This document shows, one piece after another, positions 52,270-61,009 of a stretch of DNA of 64,000 nt. The notes below the pieces were generated by a model, which worked only from the letters and a program-made list of their open reading frames with translations, was not told the DNA's origin and made no database searches. Made by a program: the position numbers and the translations under genes. The stretch's first letter is position 1, and every line of letters begins with the position of its first letter. Source of the stretch: Paenibacillus polymyxa (GTDB lineage Bacteria > Bacillota > Bacilli > Paenibacillales > Paenibacillaceae); assembly GCF_001719045.1 (NCBI RefSeq), contig NZ_CP015423.1, positions 4,897,501 through 4,961,500 of the forward strand, written 5' to 3'.

Positions 52270-53301
52270 ATGAAACGAATAAACCGGAAAAGAGTTTTTT
52301 TTACAACCGGTTATGTCTTAATACTGGCTGCAATGGTCTATGTGCTGGTCTATATGCCAACCCCTTATCTGATCTATGGACCAGGTGGGGCTAACGAGAT
52401 CAAACCGATGGTTAAAGTCCGGGAGGGTGACAGCATCGAACGGGGGACCTTTATGATGACGACCGTATCGGCGCGTTATGCCAATGTTATTATGTTGGGC
52501 CTGTCCAAGCTGGACCGCAATTCGGAGATTCAGCGCAAAGAGGATCGTCTGCATGGAAGAAGTGAAGACGAATATGCGGCAGAGCAGGTATGGTATATGG
52601 GGGATTCCCAATCTTCCGCGATGGAGGCTGCCTACACCCGTGCCCATGTTCCCTATCGCATTGTGCCGGATTATGTGTATGTATTTAAGGTCCCGGGCTC
52701 GAACAGCGTGTTTGAGCCTGGAGATGAAATATTGGAGCTGAACGGCGTGCGGGTGACCGATAATCGTTCCATTCGGAAGGCTTTAGAGGACGAAAAATCG
52801 GGAAAAATGGCTAAAGTGAAGCTAAAGCGCGAAGGAAAGTTGCTGACCGTGCAAGCTCCCTTAACGACCATCACGGACAGTGAGACGGGTAAGCAACGTT
52901 CTGGCTTTGGCGTCAGTATTGCCACGGTACAGAAGGTAGAGCCGAAGGATGAACGTAAAACGATTCATTTTACATCTACGGATGTTGGCGGTCCTTCGGC
53001 AGGTTTGATGTTTACCATGGAAATCTATAACCAACTGACACCAGGTGATCTGAGTAAGGGATATCGTGTAGCCGGTACGGGTACTATTGATAAGGACGGT
53101 CAGGTTGGAGCGATTGGTGGTGCAAAGTACAAAATAGTTGCTGCTGACCGTCAGGGTGCGGAATTGTTTTTCGTCCCTGCGGATAATTATAAAGAGGCCA
53201 AGGCCAAAGCTGAGCAAATAGGAAGCCGGATGAAGCTTGTTTCGGTTCGCAAGCTTGGCGATGCGCTGAATTATATGGAAAAGCTGCCCATCAAACCATA
53301 A
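52270..53301 (+). CDS. ylbL: YlbL/SepM-type PDZ-Lon serine protease
   Basis: A 343-residue membrane-anchored protease. One N-terminal helix (about 11-30) precedes a PDZ domain (about 120-200, KVPGSNSVFEPGDEILELNGVRV) and a Lon-type proteolytic domain with the dyad S243 (DVGGPSAGLMF) and K286 (GGAKYKIVAAD). SepM of streptococci matures a pheromone; B. subtilis YlbL acts in DNA-damage recovery. GGGGGGAG precedes ATG 52270. Its last 11 bases overlap the convergent tmcAL gene. Place in the ylbH-N block supports orthology. Confidence 0.95.
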   Translation: MKRINRKRVFFTTGYVLILAAMVYVLVYMPTPYLIYGPGGANEIKPMVKVREGDSIERGTFMMTTVSARYANVIMLGLSKLDRNSEIQRKEDRLHGRSEDEYAAEQVWYMGDSQSSAMEAAYTRAHVPYRIVPDYVYVFKVPGSNSVFEPGDEILELNGVRVTDNRSIRKALEDEKSGKMAKVKLKREGKLLTVQAPLTTITDSETGKQRSGFGVSIATVQKVEPKDERKTIHFTSTDVGGPSAGLMFTMEIYNQLTPGDLSKGYRVAGTGTIDKDGQVGAIGGAKYKIVAADRQGAELFFVPADNYKEAKAKAEQIGSRMKLVSVRKLGDALNYMEKLPIKP

Positions 53302-54526
53302 TGGGCGGTCGCAAGTAATCAGCATACATGCCGCGGATGGCGGGACGTGGCATCCCGGCTGCGTGTATGGCGGCTGCGGCTGTATCCCAGTCCAGGTGGG
53401 GATGTGATCCGGCAGACAGCTTGACCCATACCGGAAGGGTGGCTGTTTGCTTCATACGTGCCAGCAGCTCGCGTCCAGCCCTGTTAAAGCCGAGCACGCG
53501 GATATAGCCCGGACCTTTCGCCAGCTCAGCCGGAGTCATATCGGCTTTGGCATGATTCAGCAAAATATGTGTACACATCCGCTGAAGCTTCGTACGAGTA
53601 TACCGCCTTGTCTTGATCGCGGTGAGCAGGGCCTCCACAGAAGGCTGGGACAGCGTGTACAGCGATTGCTGCAGACGATGCTCCAGCCCTTCGGTGACCT
53701 CGTGCAGCTCCGCCAGCTGCTGCGGGCTACGTGTGATTAGGGCGTTCAGCAACGGCTGGCTGAACGCTTCCCAGTGCAGCGGCGCGCGTTCAGCTTGCCA
53801 CTCGCGCCGCAAAATCTCCAGTGTCGCCGCAGGTATGTACGGTGACGCGGCTTCCGGCCCGCCGTCCAGCAGCAGACGGCGGATGGCCGTGGCGCTGGCG
53901 ATGACTCCGTCCGCAGGGGCCACGGCTTCGTGGTAGCCCGATCCCGTGCGGGCTACCGTGAAGGGCTTGATTGTGCTGCCCAGCCGTTCCAGCGCAATCA
54001 AATAATGCAGCCCCAACGTATTGTTGGGCTGCTGCATGAGGGCGGCGAGCGCAGCGCCGTCCGCTCCTTCGGCCGCGAGCGCGGCTGCGGCTCCCGCGTA
54101 GGCAGCGGGATAGCTCGTGCCGCTGCTTAGGCGCTGCGCGATGCCGGCCTTGAGCTCGGCCGGCTCTGCCGCCAGCACGCGAGCCAGCGCGCGCAGCGGG
54201 GCGATGTCTCCGCTCTCGCTGCCGAAGCAGAGCGCGTCGACGATGCCCGTCGCATGGAGCAGGGCGACCGTTCCGCGGGCAAACCATTCTGCGGGCTGGA
54301 CGGCATAGGCCACAGGCAGCTCCAGAACTAGGTCCACACCCATGGCGAGTGCCATTTCGGTGCGGGACCATTTGTCTGTAATCGCGGGTTCACCCCGCTG
54401 AAGGAAAGGACCACTCATCACAGCCACTGTGCGCTGTGCACCAGTGATGCGAAGAGATTCCTCCCAGTGATGGACATGTCCGTTATGCAGGGGATTGTAC
54501 TCTACAATCATACCGAGTGTTTTCAA
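53291..54526 (-). CDS. tmcAL: tRNA(Met) cytidine acetate ligase
   Basis: A 411-residue enzyme (YlbM family) that uses acetate and ATP to form N4-acetylcytidine at the wobble base of elongator tRNA-Met. The adenylyl-binding motif GMIVEYNPLHNGHVHH includes the HxGH signature. SGPFLQRGEPAITDKWSR and LELPVAYAVQPAEWFA are strongly conserved. The middle third (about 53800-54300) is markedly GC-rich and alanine-heavy (AAYAGAAAALAAEGADG), unlike the rest of the window. It is transcribed opposite to ylbL and ylbN. A long spacer of 355 bp precedes ylbN. Confidence 0.94.
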   Translation of the reverse strand: MKTLGMIVEYNPLHNGHVHHWEESLRITGAQRTVAVMSGPFLQRGEPAITDKWSRTEMALAMGVDLVLELPVAYAVQPAEWFARGTVALLHATGIVDALCFGSESGDIAPLRALARVLAAEPAELKAGIAQRLSSGTSYPAAYAGAAAALAAEGADGAALAALMQQPNNTLGLHYLIALERLGSTIKPFTVARTGSGYHEAVAPADGVIASATAIRRLLLDGGPEAASPYIPAATLEILRREWQAERAPLHWEAFSQPLLNALITRSPQQLAELHEVTEGLEHRLQQSLYTLSQPSVEALLTAIKTRRYTRTKLQRMCTHILLNHAKADMTPAELAKGPGYIRVLGFNRAGRELLARMKQTATLPVWVKLSAGSHPHLDWDTAAAAIHAAGMPRPAIRGMYADYLRPPIMV

Positions 54527-54881
54527 GACCGTAGTCGGCTCCTTCCTTAAAGTAGCTTATTGGGTAACCCTTTTGATAATAATGGTTAAGTACCCGTCAA
54601 TGTTTGTTTTCAGGGCAGCTATACTGATTTTTCATCGTCGGCATGAACAAGACCATTGAGACCTGGACGAAAAAGCTTTATACTCGCATTATTGTACACG
54701 AAGAGTGGCGGGGGTACGAATACTCATCAGTACATGTTTACCACAATGCATTTTTGCTTCTGCATAAAACTTGTCGAACCATTGGAAAACCGGTGGATTT
54801 GTGAGTGGTGTAAAGTGAAAGGTGTTGACAAACGACTCGATCAGTCGGTATAATAATTTTTGTTTGTTTGGAGTGATAGTG
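54527..54881. other. Divergent intergenic region between tmcAL and ylbN
   Basis: A 355-bp gap. It holds a GGGTAACC/GGTTAAGTACCC inverted repeat (54555-54590) and, near its right end, the strong ylbN promoter (54825-54854). No supported small gene was seen. Confidence 0.5.
54825..54854 (+). promoter_or_regulatory. Strong promoter of ylbN-rpmF with palindromic spacer
   Basis: Consensus TTGACA (54825-54830) and TATAAT (54849-54854) are 18 bp apart. The spacer carries CGACT-CGATC-AGTCG, a perfect five-bp dyad that could bind a regulator. Confidence 0.8.
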
Positions 54882-55400
54882 ATGCAACTATTTTTTCGCA
54901 AAGTAGCAACAAGTGACGGTCCTTTTCCTATCCGTGAATCTCTTAATGTGAGTGAATTGGTGGATGATCGTGCTGATGTTACGGCCGTTTCCCCGCTGGA
55001 GACCGACTTGGTCGCCGTTAGTCTGGGTCAAGGCTTGATGAGCGTGGAAGGCACGTTGACCGCAGGTCTGGACATGCTGTGCTCACGCTGTTTAAGCCCG
55101 ATGCACGAGGATTTAAAGATTGAATTCCGTGAACGGTTCAAGCAAACCTCTTCGAGTGTTGAAGAGGAGGATGAAGATGGCGATTTTATCGCAGTGACGG
55201 AGGACTCCTTCGACATTGCACCGTATTGTGAAGAACTGTTTGTACTGCATGTGCCGTTTGCGCCTTTGTGCAGTGAGGATTGTCAGGGAATCGCACCAAA
55301 GACCGGACAAAACTGGAGTATTGGCTCCGATGACAGTAGCGATGGCAATACGGAAAAGATTGATCCGCGTCTAGCAGGGCTTAAGGATTTTTTTAAATGA
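54882..55400 (+). CDS. ylbN: YceD/DUF177 family protein (YlbN)
   Basis: A 172-residue protein of the DUF177 family, which almost always precedes rpmF. Visible features are the conserved cysteines in LDMLCSRCLSP and PLCSEDCQGI, the acidic loop EEEDEDGDFI, and the ending DPRLAGLKDFFK. In other bacteria the family is linked to 23S rRNA accumulation and large-subunit assembly. GGAGTGATAGTG precedes ATG 54882. It is driven by a consensus promoter 28 bases upstream and is probably co-transcribed with rpmF. Confidence 0.92.
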   Translation: MQLFFRKVATSDGPFPIRESLNVSELVDDRADVTAVSPLETDLVAVSLGQGLMSVEGTLTAGLDMLCSRCLSPMHEDLKIEFRERFKQTSSSVEEEDEDGDFIAVTEDSFDIAPYCEELFVLHVPFAPLCSEDCQGIAPKTGQNWSIGSDDSSDGNTEKIDPRLAGLKDFFK

Positions 55401-55587
55401 GAATTGAGTTCAATTCTGAAAAATCATCATCCGCTTATGCCGGAGAGTTACTGAACCGATGTGTGGATGTTGCAGGCTTGATTCACCGGCTGTAAGATAA
55501 TTGCTTCTAGCATTTTCTTTCAGTCTTGAATGAGATAAGAAGTCATACCCGTTATGCGGGGTTGATCTGGTTAAGGAGGTGGGAAGA

Positions 55588-55761
55588 ATGGCAGTACCTC
55601 AACGGAGAACATCCAAAACTCGTCGCGACAAACGTCGTACTCACTTTAAACTGGCAGTACCAGGTATGGTGAAATGCTCCGAATGCGGCGAATTGAAACT
55701 TGCTCACCATGTGTGCAAAGTTTGCGGAACGTACAAAGCTAGAGAGATCATCTCTCAATAA
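55588..55761 (+). CDS. rpmF: 50S ribosomal protein L32
   Basis: A 57-residue ribosomal protein. It starts [20 protein letters not shown] and has an intact zinc-binding form with two CxxC pairs (CSEC and CKVC), indicating the zinc-containing paralog rather than a zinc-free replacement. AAGGAGG lies eight bases before ATG 55588. A strong terminator follows at 55800. The ylbN-rpmF pairing is the standard order. Confidence 0.98.
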   Translation: MAVPQRRTSKTRRDKRRTHFKLAVPGMVKCSECGELKLAHHVCKVCGTYKAREIISQ

Positions 55762-55799
55762 TGTCCGATAAGCGGATTCTTTGGAATCTTCGCAGAAAG

Positions 55800-55836
55800 A
55801 GTAGCGCTTCACTTCAGTGAGGCGCTACTTTTTTTG
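55800..55836 (+). terminator. Strong terminator of ylbN-rpmF
   Basis: AGTAGCGC and GCGCTACT, extended inside by TTCACT/AGTGA, followed by eight T. Confidence 0.93.
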
Positions 55837-55867
55837 TCTGCATGCTTCCTTTTTACGTCAGCATGCT

Positions 55868-55894
55868 ATATACTGTTTTAGTACCAGGTTCTAA
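55868..55894 (+). promoter_or_regulatory. FapR operator upstream of the fatty-acid operon
   Basis: TTAGTACC-A-GGTTCTAA (55878-55894) matches the FapR box (TTAGTACCTxxTCTTAA type) with near-perfect dyad symmetry. A TATACT -10 candidate lies at 55868. FapR blocks transcription here until malonyl-CoA rises. Confidence 0.82.
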
Positions 55895-56033
55895 GAAAGA
55901 AGGGCCGAAGGGGTTCCTTTATACATACAAGAAGACAAATCGGCTTGAAGTCTCGCCGTTAGAAAGTGAAGTAAAGTAACCCAAACTGTCGTCTGAACGA
56001 CAGTTTATTGTAGGGAAAGGAGGCGTCACTGAC

Positions 56034-56639
56034 ATCGAACGTTTGCCGAAGAGACAGAGACAGCAGCGGCTGACTCAATTAATTGATGATAATCCGTTCG
56101 TAACGGATCAGGAATTGACAAGACAGCTGAAGGTAAGTATTCAGACTATTCGGCTGGACCGGATGGAACTGGGAATCCCGGAATTGCGGGAACGGATAAA
56201 GCTGATGGCTGAGCGCTCCTACGACCAGGTTCGTTCCTTGCCTTTGCATGAAGTGATCGGGGATATCGTTGATCTACAGTTGGATCGAAGCGGTATTTCG
56301 ATTTTTGAGATTAAAGAGGAACATATTTTTTCGCGTACTGGCATTGCGCGGGGGCATTATGTATTTGCCCAGGCCAATTCATTGGCCGTTGCCGTGATTA
56401 ATGATGAGATAGCATTGACCGCGTCAGCGGATATACGCTTTGTCCGCCCGGTTCATTTAGGTGAGAAGTGCATTGCCAAGGCATATGTACGCTCCAATCC
56501 AGAACAAAAAGGGAAGGCTAAAGTGGAAGTCTTTGCCTACGTAGGAGAAGAAATGGTGTTCCAAGGCAACTTTGTCATTTATCGCTCCACGGAGGAAGAG
56601 TATAGCGAAGGAGGAAGTCAGCATGCGGATCGCCATTGA
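56034..56639 (+). CDS. fapR: Fatty-acid and phospholipid synthesis regulator FapR
   Basis: The protein has an N-terminal DeoR-like HTH (FVTDQELTRQLKVSIQTIRLDRMELGIPELRERI) and a C-terminal hot-dog domain (about 80-190) that binds malonyl-CoA. It represses fatty-acid genes until malonyl-CoA accumulates. The start is uncertain: TTG 56043 lies 19 bases after AAAGGAGG, too far, whereas ATC 56034 lies ten bases after it and would add I/M-E-R, in line with the length of Bacillus FapR. ATC is given here; TTG would yield 198 residues. Its operator lies at 55878. The last 17 bases overlap plsX. Confidence 0.92.
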   Translation: MERLPKRQRQQRLTQLIDDNPFVTDQELTRQLKVSIQTIRLDRMELGIPELRERIKLMAERSYDQVRSLPLHEVIGDIVDLQLDRSGISIFEIKEEHIFSRTGIARGHYVFAQANSLAVAVINDEIALTASADIRFVRPVHLGEKCIAKAYVRSNPEQKGKAKVEVFAYVGEEMVFQGNFVIYRSTEEEYSEGGSQHADRH

Positions 56640-57615
56640 TGCCATGGGGGGAGATAATGCTCCTGAGGCGACAGTAGAGGGCGCGCTATCTGCGGCGGCG
56701 GAATGGAAGGATACGGACATTACGCTGGTTGGTGACCGGGAACGAATTGAATCGGTTCTGAACGGCAGGGCGTTGCCGACGAACCTTAGCATTCGCCATG
56801 CATCCGAAACGATAGATGCGCAGGACGAGCCTGTAAAGGCAGTGCGCCGTAAAAAGGATGCTTCGATGGTCGTGGCTGGTCGAATGGTCAGAGAAGGCGA
56901 AGCGGATGCCATGATATCTGCAGGTAATACAGGCGCGCTAATGACCACAGGGTTGCTGGTGGTTGGAAGAATGGAAGGCATTGAACGTCCGGCTCTCGCG
57001 CCGATGATACCAACGATTGATGATCAGGGTATTCTGGCGCTTGACTTGGGAGCCAATATGGATGCCAAGCCTGAGCATCTTGCCCAGTATGCACTGATGG
57101 GGAGTTTGTATCGTCAGAAAGTTCACGGTGTGACTTCTCCAAGGGTGGGTCTGCTGAATGTGGGGACTGAAGCTGGGAAGGGCAATGAACTGACGAAGTT
57201 GGCATTTCCACTTATTGAGCAGTTACCTGTCAATTTTGTGGGTAATGTTGAATCGAGAGATGTGTTAACCGGGAATTGCGATGTACTGGTGTGTGATGGA
57301 TTTGCTGGGAATATCATGCTAAAATCACTGGAGGGTACAGCCGGAGCCATATTTTCTCTCTTAAAAGAGCAATTCACCAAATCCTTGAAGACCAAGCTTG
57401 CGGCAGCCTTGATTATGCCTGAGCTTCGCAGTCTGAAAGGTAAATTGGATTATAAAGAGCATGGCGGGGCTCCTTTGCTGGGTTTGAGTGGACTCGTCCT
57501 GAAAAGTCACGGTTCGTCTGACGGCGTTGCCGTCAAAAACGCGGTAAGGCAGGCTCGTACGGCCTTGCAAAACCGGTTGGTGGAAAGTATATCCAAGGAA
57601 ATCAGCAGGAAGTGA
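56623..57615 (+). CDS. plsX: Phosphate acyltransferase PlsX
   Basis: A 330-residue enzyme converting acyl-ACP to acyl-phosphate, the first step of phospholipid assembly in Gram-positives. The start MRIAIDAMGGDNAPEATVEG is the family signature. ISAGNTGALMTTG and LLNVGTEAGKGNEL follow, with VCDGFAGNIMLKSLEG in the C-terminal half. GGAGG lies eight bases before ATG 56623, which lies inside the fapR end (17-bp overlap). Its stop overlaps the next gene's region, so fapR-plsX-fabH are coupled. The peripheral membrane location is known for the family. Confidence 0.97.
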   Translation: MRIAIDAMGGDNAPEATVEGALSAAAEWKDTDITLVGDRERIESVLNGRALPTNLSIRHASETIDAQDEPVKAVRRKKDASMVVAGRMVREGEADAMISAGNTGALMTTGLLVVGRMEGIERPALAPMIPTIDDQGILALDLGANMDAKPEHLAQYALMGSLYRQKVHGVTSPRVGLLNVGTEAGKGNELTKLAFPLIEQLPVNFVGNVESRDVLTGNCDVLVCDGFAGNIMLKSLEGTAGAIFSLLKEQFTKSLKTKLAAALIMPELRSLKGKLDYKEHGGAPLLGLSGLVLKSHGSSDGVAVKNAVRQARTALQNRLVESISKEISRK

Positions 57616-57623
57616 GTGACGAT

Positions 57624-58613
57624 ATGAATAAATTACGGCCGGTTGGTGTTATCGGAACAGGGAAATACGTACCTGAGAAAATTCTAACCAATAAAGATTT
57701 GGAAGCAATCGTAGAAACGAGTGATGAATGGATTGTCAGCCGTACAGGGATTCAGGAGCGCCATATTGCGGCTCCAGAACAGGCTACATCTGATTTAGCT
57801 TATGAAGCAGCAATTAAGGCGTTGGAGTCCGCGGGTATGACGGCACAGGATCTGGATTTAATTATTGTAGCTACGGTTACACCGGATATGGCGTTTCCGT
57901 CAACTGCCTGCATTCTTCAGGACAAATTGGGAGCCAAAGGCGCAGCAGCTTTCGATTTGTCTGCGGCATGCTCGGGTTTTGTATACGGATTGGCTACGGC
58001 AACGAGCTTCATTAAGACAGGTATTTATAATAATGCATTAATCATTGGGGCAGACTGTCTTTCTCGGATTACAGATTATACCGACCGCAATACCTGTGTT
58101 CTATTCGGAGATGGTGCAGGAGCTGTAGTGATTGGCGAAGTGCCTGAAGGTAGAGGATTCCAATCCTTTGATCTCGGGGCTGAAGGTGCCGGAGGCAGCT
58201 TACTCAAGTTGGAAGCAGGAGGCTCGCGTTTGCCTGCGAGTGCAGACACACTGGAAAATAAACAGCACTACATATACATGAACGGACGCGAAGTGTTCAA
58301 GTTCGCGGTTCGTGTTATGGGAACGGCAACGGTTGATGTGTTGGAAAAAGCAGGGCTGTCCAAAGATGATATTGATCTGTTCGTTCCGCATCAAGCCAAT
58401 ATTCGCATCATCCAATCGGCGATGCAACGTCTGGATTTACCAGAGGAAAAGGTAGTTGTTAATGTTCATAAATATGCGAATACATCTGCAGCATCAATCC
58501 CTCTCGCTCTTGTGGAAGCAGCTGAGGAAGGCCGCATGAAGGAAGGCGACCGTGTATTAATGGTGGGCTTTGGCGGTGGCTTGACCTGGGGAGCGTCGGT
58601 TCTTGTCTGGTAA
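57624..58613 (+). CDS. fabH: Beta-ketoacyl-ACP synthase III
   Basis: A 329-residue condensing enzyme that starts fatty-acid chains from acyl-CoA and malonyl-ACP. Catalytic C116 lies in AAFDLSAACSGFVYGL, His in VPHQANIRII and Asn in YANTSAASIPLA, the full C-H-N triad. In Bacillus-like cells FabH prefers branched acyl-CoA primers. ATG 57624 is preferred to GTG 57612, which lies within the plsX stop region and next to the ribosome site. In B. subtilis fabH lies outside the fapR operon; here it sits between plsX and fabD. Confidence 0.96.
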   Translation: MNKLRPVGVIGTGKYVPEKILTNKDLEAIVETSDEWIVSRTGIQERHIAAPEQATSDLAYEAAIKALESAGMTAQDLDLIIVATVTPDMAFPSTACILQDKLGAKGAAAFDLSAACSGFVYGLATATSFIKTGIYNNALIIGADCLSRITDYTDRNTCVLFGDGAGAVVIGEVPEGRGFQSFDLGAEGAGGSLLKLEAGGSRLPASADTLENKQHYIYMNGREVFKFAVRVMGTATVDVLEKAGLSKDDIDLFVPHQANIRIIQSAMQRLDLPEEKVVVNVHKYANTSAASIPLALVEAAEEGRMKEGDRVLMVGFGGGLTWGASVLVW

Positions 58614-58694
58614 TTAGTTGGAAGTTTTGATATAATATTGGATTTGTGTAGTGTTTTACAGGACAAGCATTGGATACAGAGAGGTGCATACACG

Positions 58695-59639
58695 ATGGGC
58701 AAAACGGCATTTATATTTCCCGGTCAGGGTTCACAAGCTGTAGGTATGGCTAAAGATGCTTATGAAGCAGTTCCAGCTGCAACAGAAGTATTTCGCCAAG
58801 CGGACGAACGGTTAGGGTTCGCACTAAGCACACTGATTTTTGAAGGGCCGGACACAGCTTTGAAGCAAACATCCAATACGCAGCCTGCACTGTTAACGGC
58901 GAGCATTGCGTTGTATGAAGCCTTCAAGGAAAAAATGGGCATTCATCCCGATTATGTGGCTGGACACAGTCTAGGAGAATATAGCGCGCTAGTCGCTTCC
59001 GGTGTCCTCGCTTTTGAGGATGCGGTTGAGATCGTTCGTACACGTGGCGAGTTCATGGAGCAGGCCATTCCTGATGGGCAAGGCGGGATGGCTGCTGTGT
59101 TGGGAGCTGATCGTGAAGCATTGGCAGCATTGTGCCGAGATATTACGGAGTCTGGTCAACTGGTCGAACTAGCCAACATCAATTGTCCCGGACAAATTGT
59201 TGTATCTGGTACGAAGGAGGGCGTAGCTGCTGTCGCTGAACGTGTGAAGGAAGCAGGAGGCAAGCGCGCTATTACTCTGGAGGTTAGCGGTCCTTTCCAC
59301 TCATCATTGATGAAGGAAGCAGCGACCAAGCTCTCCGGCAAGTTGGGGGCTGTAACTTTCTCGAAAGCTCAGATTCCGGTTGTTGCCAATGTAACAGCTA
59401 AACCTGTACGTGAGGGGAGCGAAATCCGCCAACTGTTGGTGGATCAGGTCTATTCTCCGGTACTGTGGGAAGACAGTGTAACATGGCTACTAGAACAAGG
59501 TGTTGACACCTTTGTTGAGTTTGGACCGGGAAGTGTTTTGACTGGACTGGTTAAAAAAATCGACAAAACGGTTAAGCTGTATAATATAAGCAGCCTGGAG
59601 TCGTTTGCTTCTGTAACGGAAGCCTTGGAGGCCCGTTAA
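58695..59639 (+). CDS. fabD: Malonyl-CoA:ACP transacylase
   Basis: A 314-residue acyltransferase loading malonyl units on AcpP. It starts KTAFIFPGQGSQAVGMAKD, has nucleophile S92 in GHSLGEYSALVASG, and the His-bearing motif SGPFHSSLM near 200. AGAGGTG lies eight bases before ATG 58695; an upstream TTG at 58638 in the same frame has no ribosome site. The 81-bp gap after fabH contains a possible TATAAT (58632) so a minor internal promoter cannot be excluded. Confidence 0.97.
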   Translation: MGKTAFIFPGQGSQAVGMAKDAYEAVPAATEVFRQADERLGFALSTLIFEGPDTALKQTSNTQPALLTASIALYEAFKEKMGIHPDYVAGHSLGEYSALVASGVLAFEDAVEIVRTRGEFMEQAIPDGQGGMAAVLGADREALAALCRDITESGQLVELANINCPGQIVVSGTKEGVAAVAERVKEAGGKRAITLEVSGPFHSSLMKEAATKLSGKLGAVTFSKAQIPVVANVTAKPVREGSEIRQLLVDQVYSPVLWEDSVTWLLEQGVDTFVEFGPGSVLTGLVKKIDKTVKLYNISSLESFASVTEALEAR

Positions 59640-59689
59640 AAGTATAATCATTGCCTTAACGGGTTATATACTTGCAAGGGGGGACTATG

Positions 59690-60439
59690 ATGTCTAAGCC
59701 ATTGAGTGGAAAAACGGCGCTCGTTACGGGAGCGTCGCGCGGAATTGGCCGTAGTATCGCGCTGGCGCTGGCTGAAGCAGGCGCTAATGTGGCAGTAAAC
59801 TATGCTGGTAGTGAAGCGGCTGCGACTGAGGTAGCAGAGCAGATTCGTGCCAAAGGTGTAGAGGCTATTACAGTTCAGGCTAATGTCGGTCGCGCTGACG
59901 AAGCAGATCAGTTGATCAAGGATGTGATTGGCGCTTGGGGCAAGATTGACATCCTGGTGAATAATGCCGGCATAACAAGAGATAATTTAATCATGCGCAT
60001 GAAGGAAGAGGAATTCGATCAGGTGATCGAAACGAATCTGAAGGGTGTGTTTAATTGTCTTAAGGCGGCAACACGTCCAATGATGAAGCAGCGTTCTGGC
60101 CGAATTATCAATATCTCCTCCGTGGTCGGTGTACTTGGCAACGCAGGACAAGCCAACTACGTTGCTGCTAAAGCAGGGGTAATTGGTCTTACCAAATCCT
60201 CTGCTCGAGAGCTTGCGTCGAGAGGTATTACAGTGAACTGTGTGGCTCCTGGATTCATCGATACTGAGATGACGCAGGTACTGGCTGATGATTTGCGTGA
60301 CAATATGCTTAGCGGTATACCGCTGGCCCGTCTTGGACGGCCTGAGGAAATTGCTGACGTGGTGCTGTTCTTGGCCTCGGATGCTTCCTCATATATGACG
60401 GGCCAGACTTTGCATGTGGATGGCGGCATGTATATGTAG
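59690..60439 (+). CDS. fabG: 3-oxoacyl-ACP reductase
   Basis: A 249-residue short-chain dehydrogenase reducing 3-ketoacyl-ACP with NADPH. The cofactor motif [26 protein letters not shown], the active Ser in NISSVVG, and Y157/K161 in YVAAKAG are all present, and the C-terminus [12 protein letters not shown] is typical of FabG. AAGGGGGG suits ATG 59690 (six bases) better than ATG 59687 (three bases). It lies 50 bp after fabD in the same operon. Confidence 0.97.
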   Translation: MSKPLSGKTALVTGASRGIGRSIALALAEAGANVAVNYAGSEAAATEVAEQIRAKGVEAITVQANVGRADEADQLIKDVIGAWGKIDILVNNAGITRDNLIMRMKEEEFDQVIETNLKGVFNCLKAATRPMMKQRSGRIINISSVVGVLGNAGQANYVAAKAGVIGLTKSSARELASRGITVNCVAPGFIDTEMTQVLADDLRDNMLSGIPLARLGRPEEIADVVLFLASDASSYMTGQTLHVDGGMYM

Positions 60440-60547
60440 TAGCATGTTGCCAATCCGCATGCCCCGATGAAGAGTTGTCAATGAAAACTCTCTTCTATGG
60501 CATTTTAATTGTAATTTTCGTATAATACCTAAGAGGAGGTGAGCCGG

Positions 60548-60781
60548 ATGTCCGATGTATTGGAGCGCGTAAAACGCATTGTCGTTGACCGTTTGGGAGC
60601 CGACGAAGCCGAAGTTACACTTGAAGCATCTTTTAAAGATGATTTAGGCGCTGATTCTCTCGATGTAGTTGAATTGGTAATGGAATTGGAAGATGAGTTT
60701 GATATGGAAATCTCTGATGAAGATGCAGAGAAAATTACAACTGTAGGTGAAGTTGTGAAGTACATACAATCTCATACCTAA
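60548..60781 (+). CDS. acpP: Acyl carrier protein
   Basis: A 77-residue acidic carrier. The phosphopantetheine serine is S37 in [15 protein letters not shown], followed by the acidic helix [16 protein letters not shown] that contacts Fab enzymes. AGAGGAGGTG lies upstream of ATG 60548, with GTG 60539 overlapping it. It follows fabG by 108 bp and precedes fabF by 228 bp, a gap holding two RNA stem structures that may uncouple its expression from the downstream genes. Confidence 0.98.
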   Translation: MSDVLERVKRIVVDRLGADEAEVTLEASFKDDLGADSLDVVELVMELEDEFDMEISDEDAEKITTVGEVVKYIQSHT

Positions 60782-60793
60782 TTCATGTCATCA

Positions 60794-60826
60794 AAAGTCC
60801 CGTTCTGTTACAGGCGGGACTTTCTC
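60794..60826 (+). terminator. Weak terminator or attenuator after acpP
   Basis: AAAGTCCCG and CGGGACTTT form a nine-bp perfect stem with a 12-base loop, but the tail is only CTCATAATT, so termination may be partial. Confidence 0.55.
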
Positions 60827-60842
60827 ATAATTATACAGATTG

Positions 60843-60933
60843 AACTAAAGACGGAATTGCCGCGTGTTTTTGAGTTTGGCTCAGCTTCACTTAGTCAAAG
60901 GCTGAGAAGTATGCGGCATTACTAACTTTAGTT
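60843..60933 (+). ncRNA. Candidate structured RNA element between acpP and fabF
   Basis: Three nested stems are visible: AACTAAAG/CTTTAGTT (60843-60850, 60926-60933), TGCCGC/GCGGCA (60858-60863, 60913-60918; extended by G-U and T-A) and CTCAGC/GCTGAG (60880-60885... loop ...60901-60906). They would form one long interrupted hairpin with internal loops. It is not followed by a T-run and does not match any riboswitch class I recognise. It could be a leader of fabF, a processing site, or a miniature inverted-repeat element. Confidence 0.45.
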
Positions 60934-61009
60934 GATTCTATATTATTTTTACGCACAAGAGTGTGCGGTCTTAAAATACAATATGCAGTAAACATAGAGG
61001 TGATTATCT

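Noticed and set aside
53790..54371. A 193-codon Arg/Gly-rich minus-strand ORF inside tmcAL
   Set aside because: High GC removes stop codons in alternative frames; composition is not protein-like and tmcAL has full family motifs.
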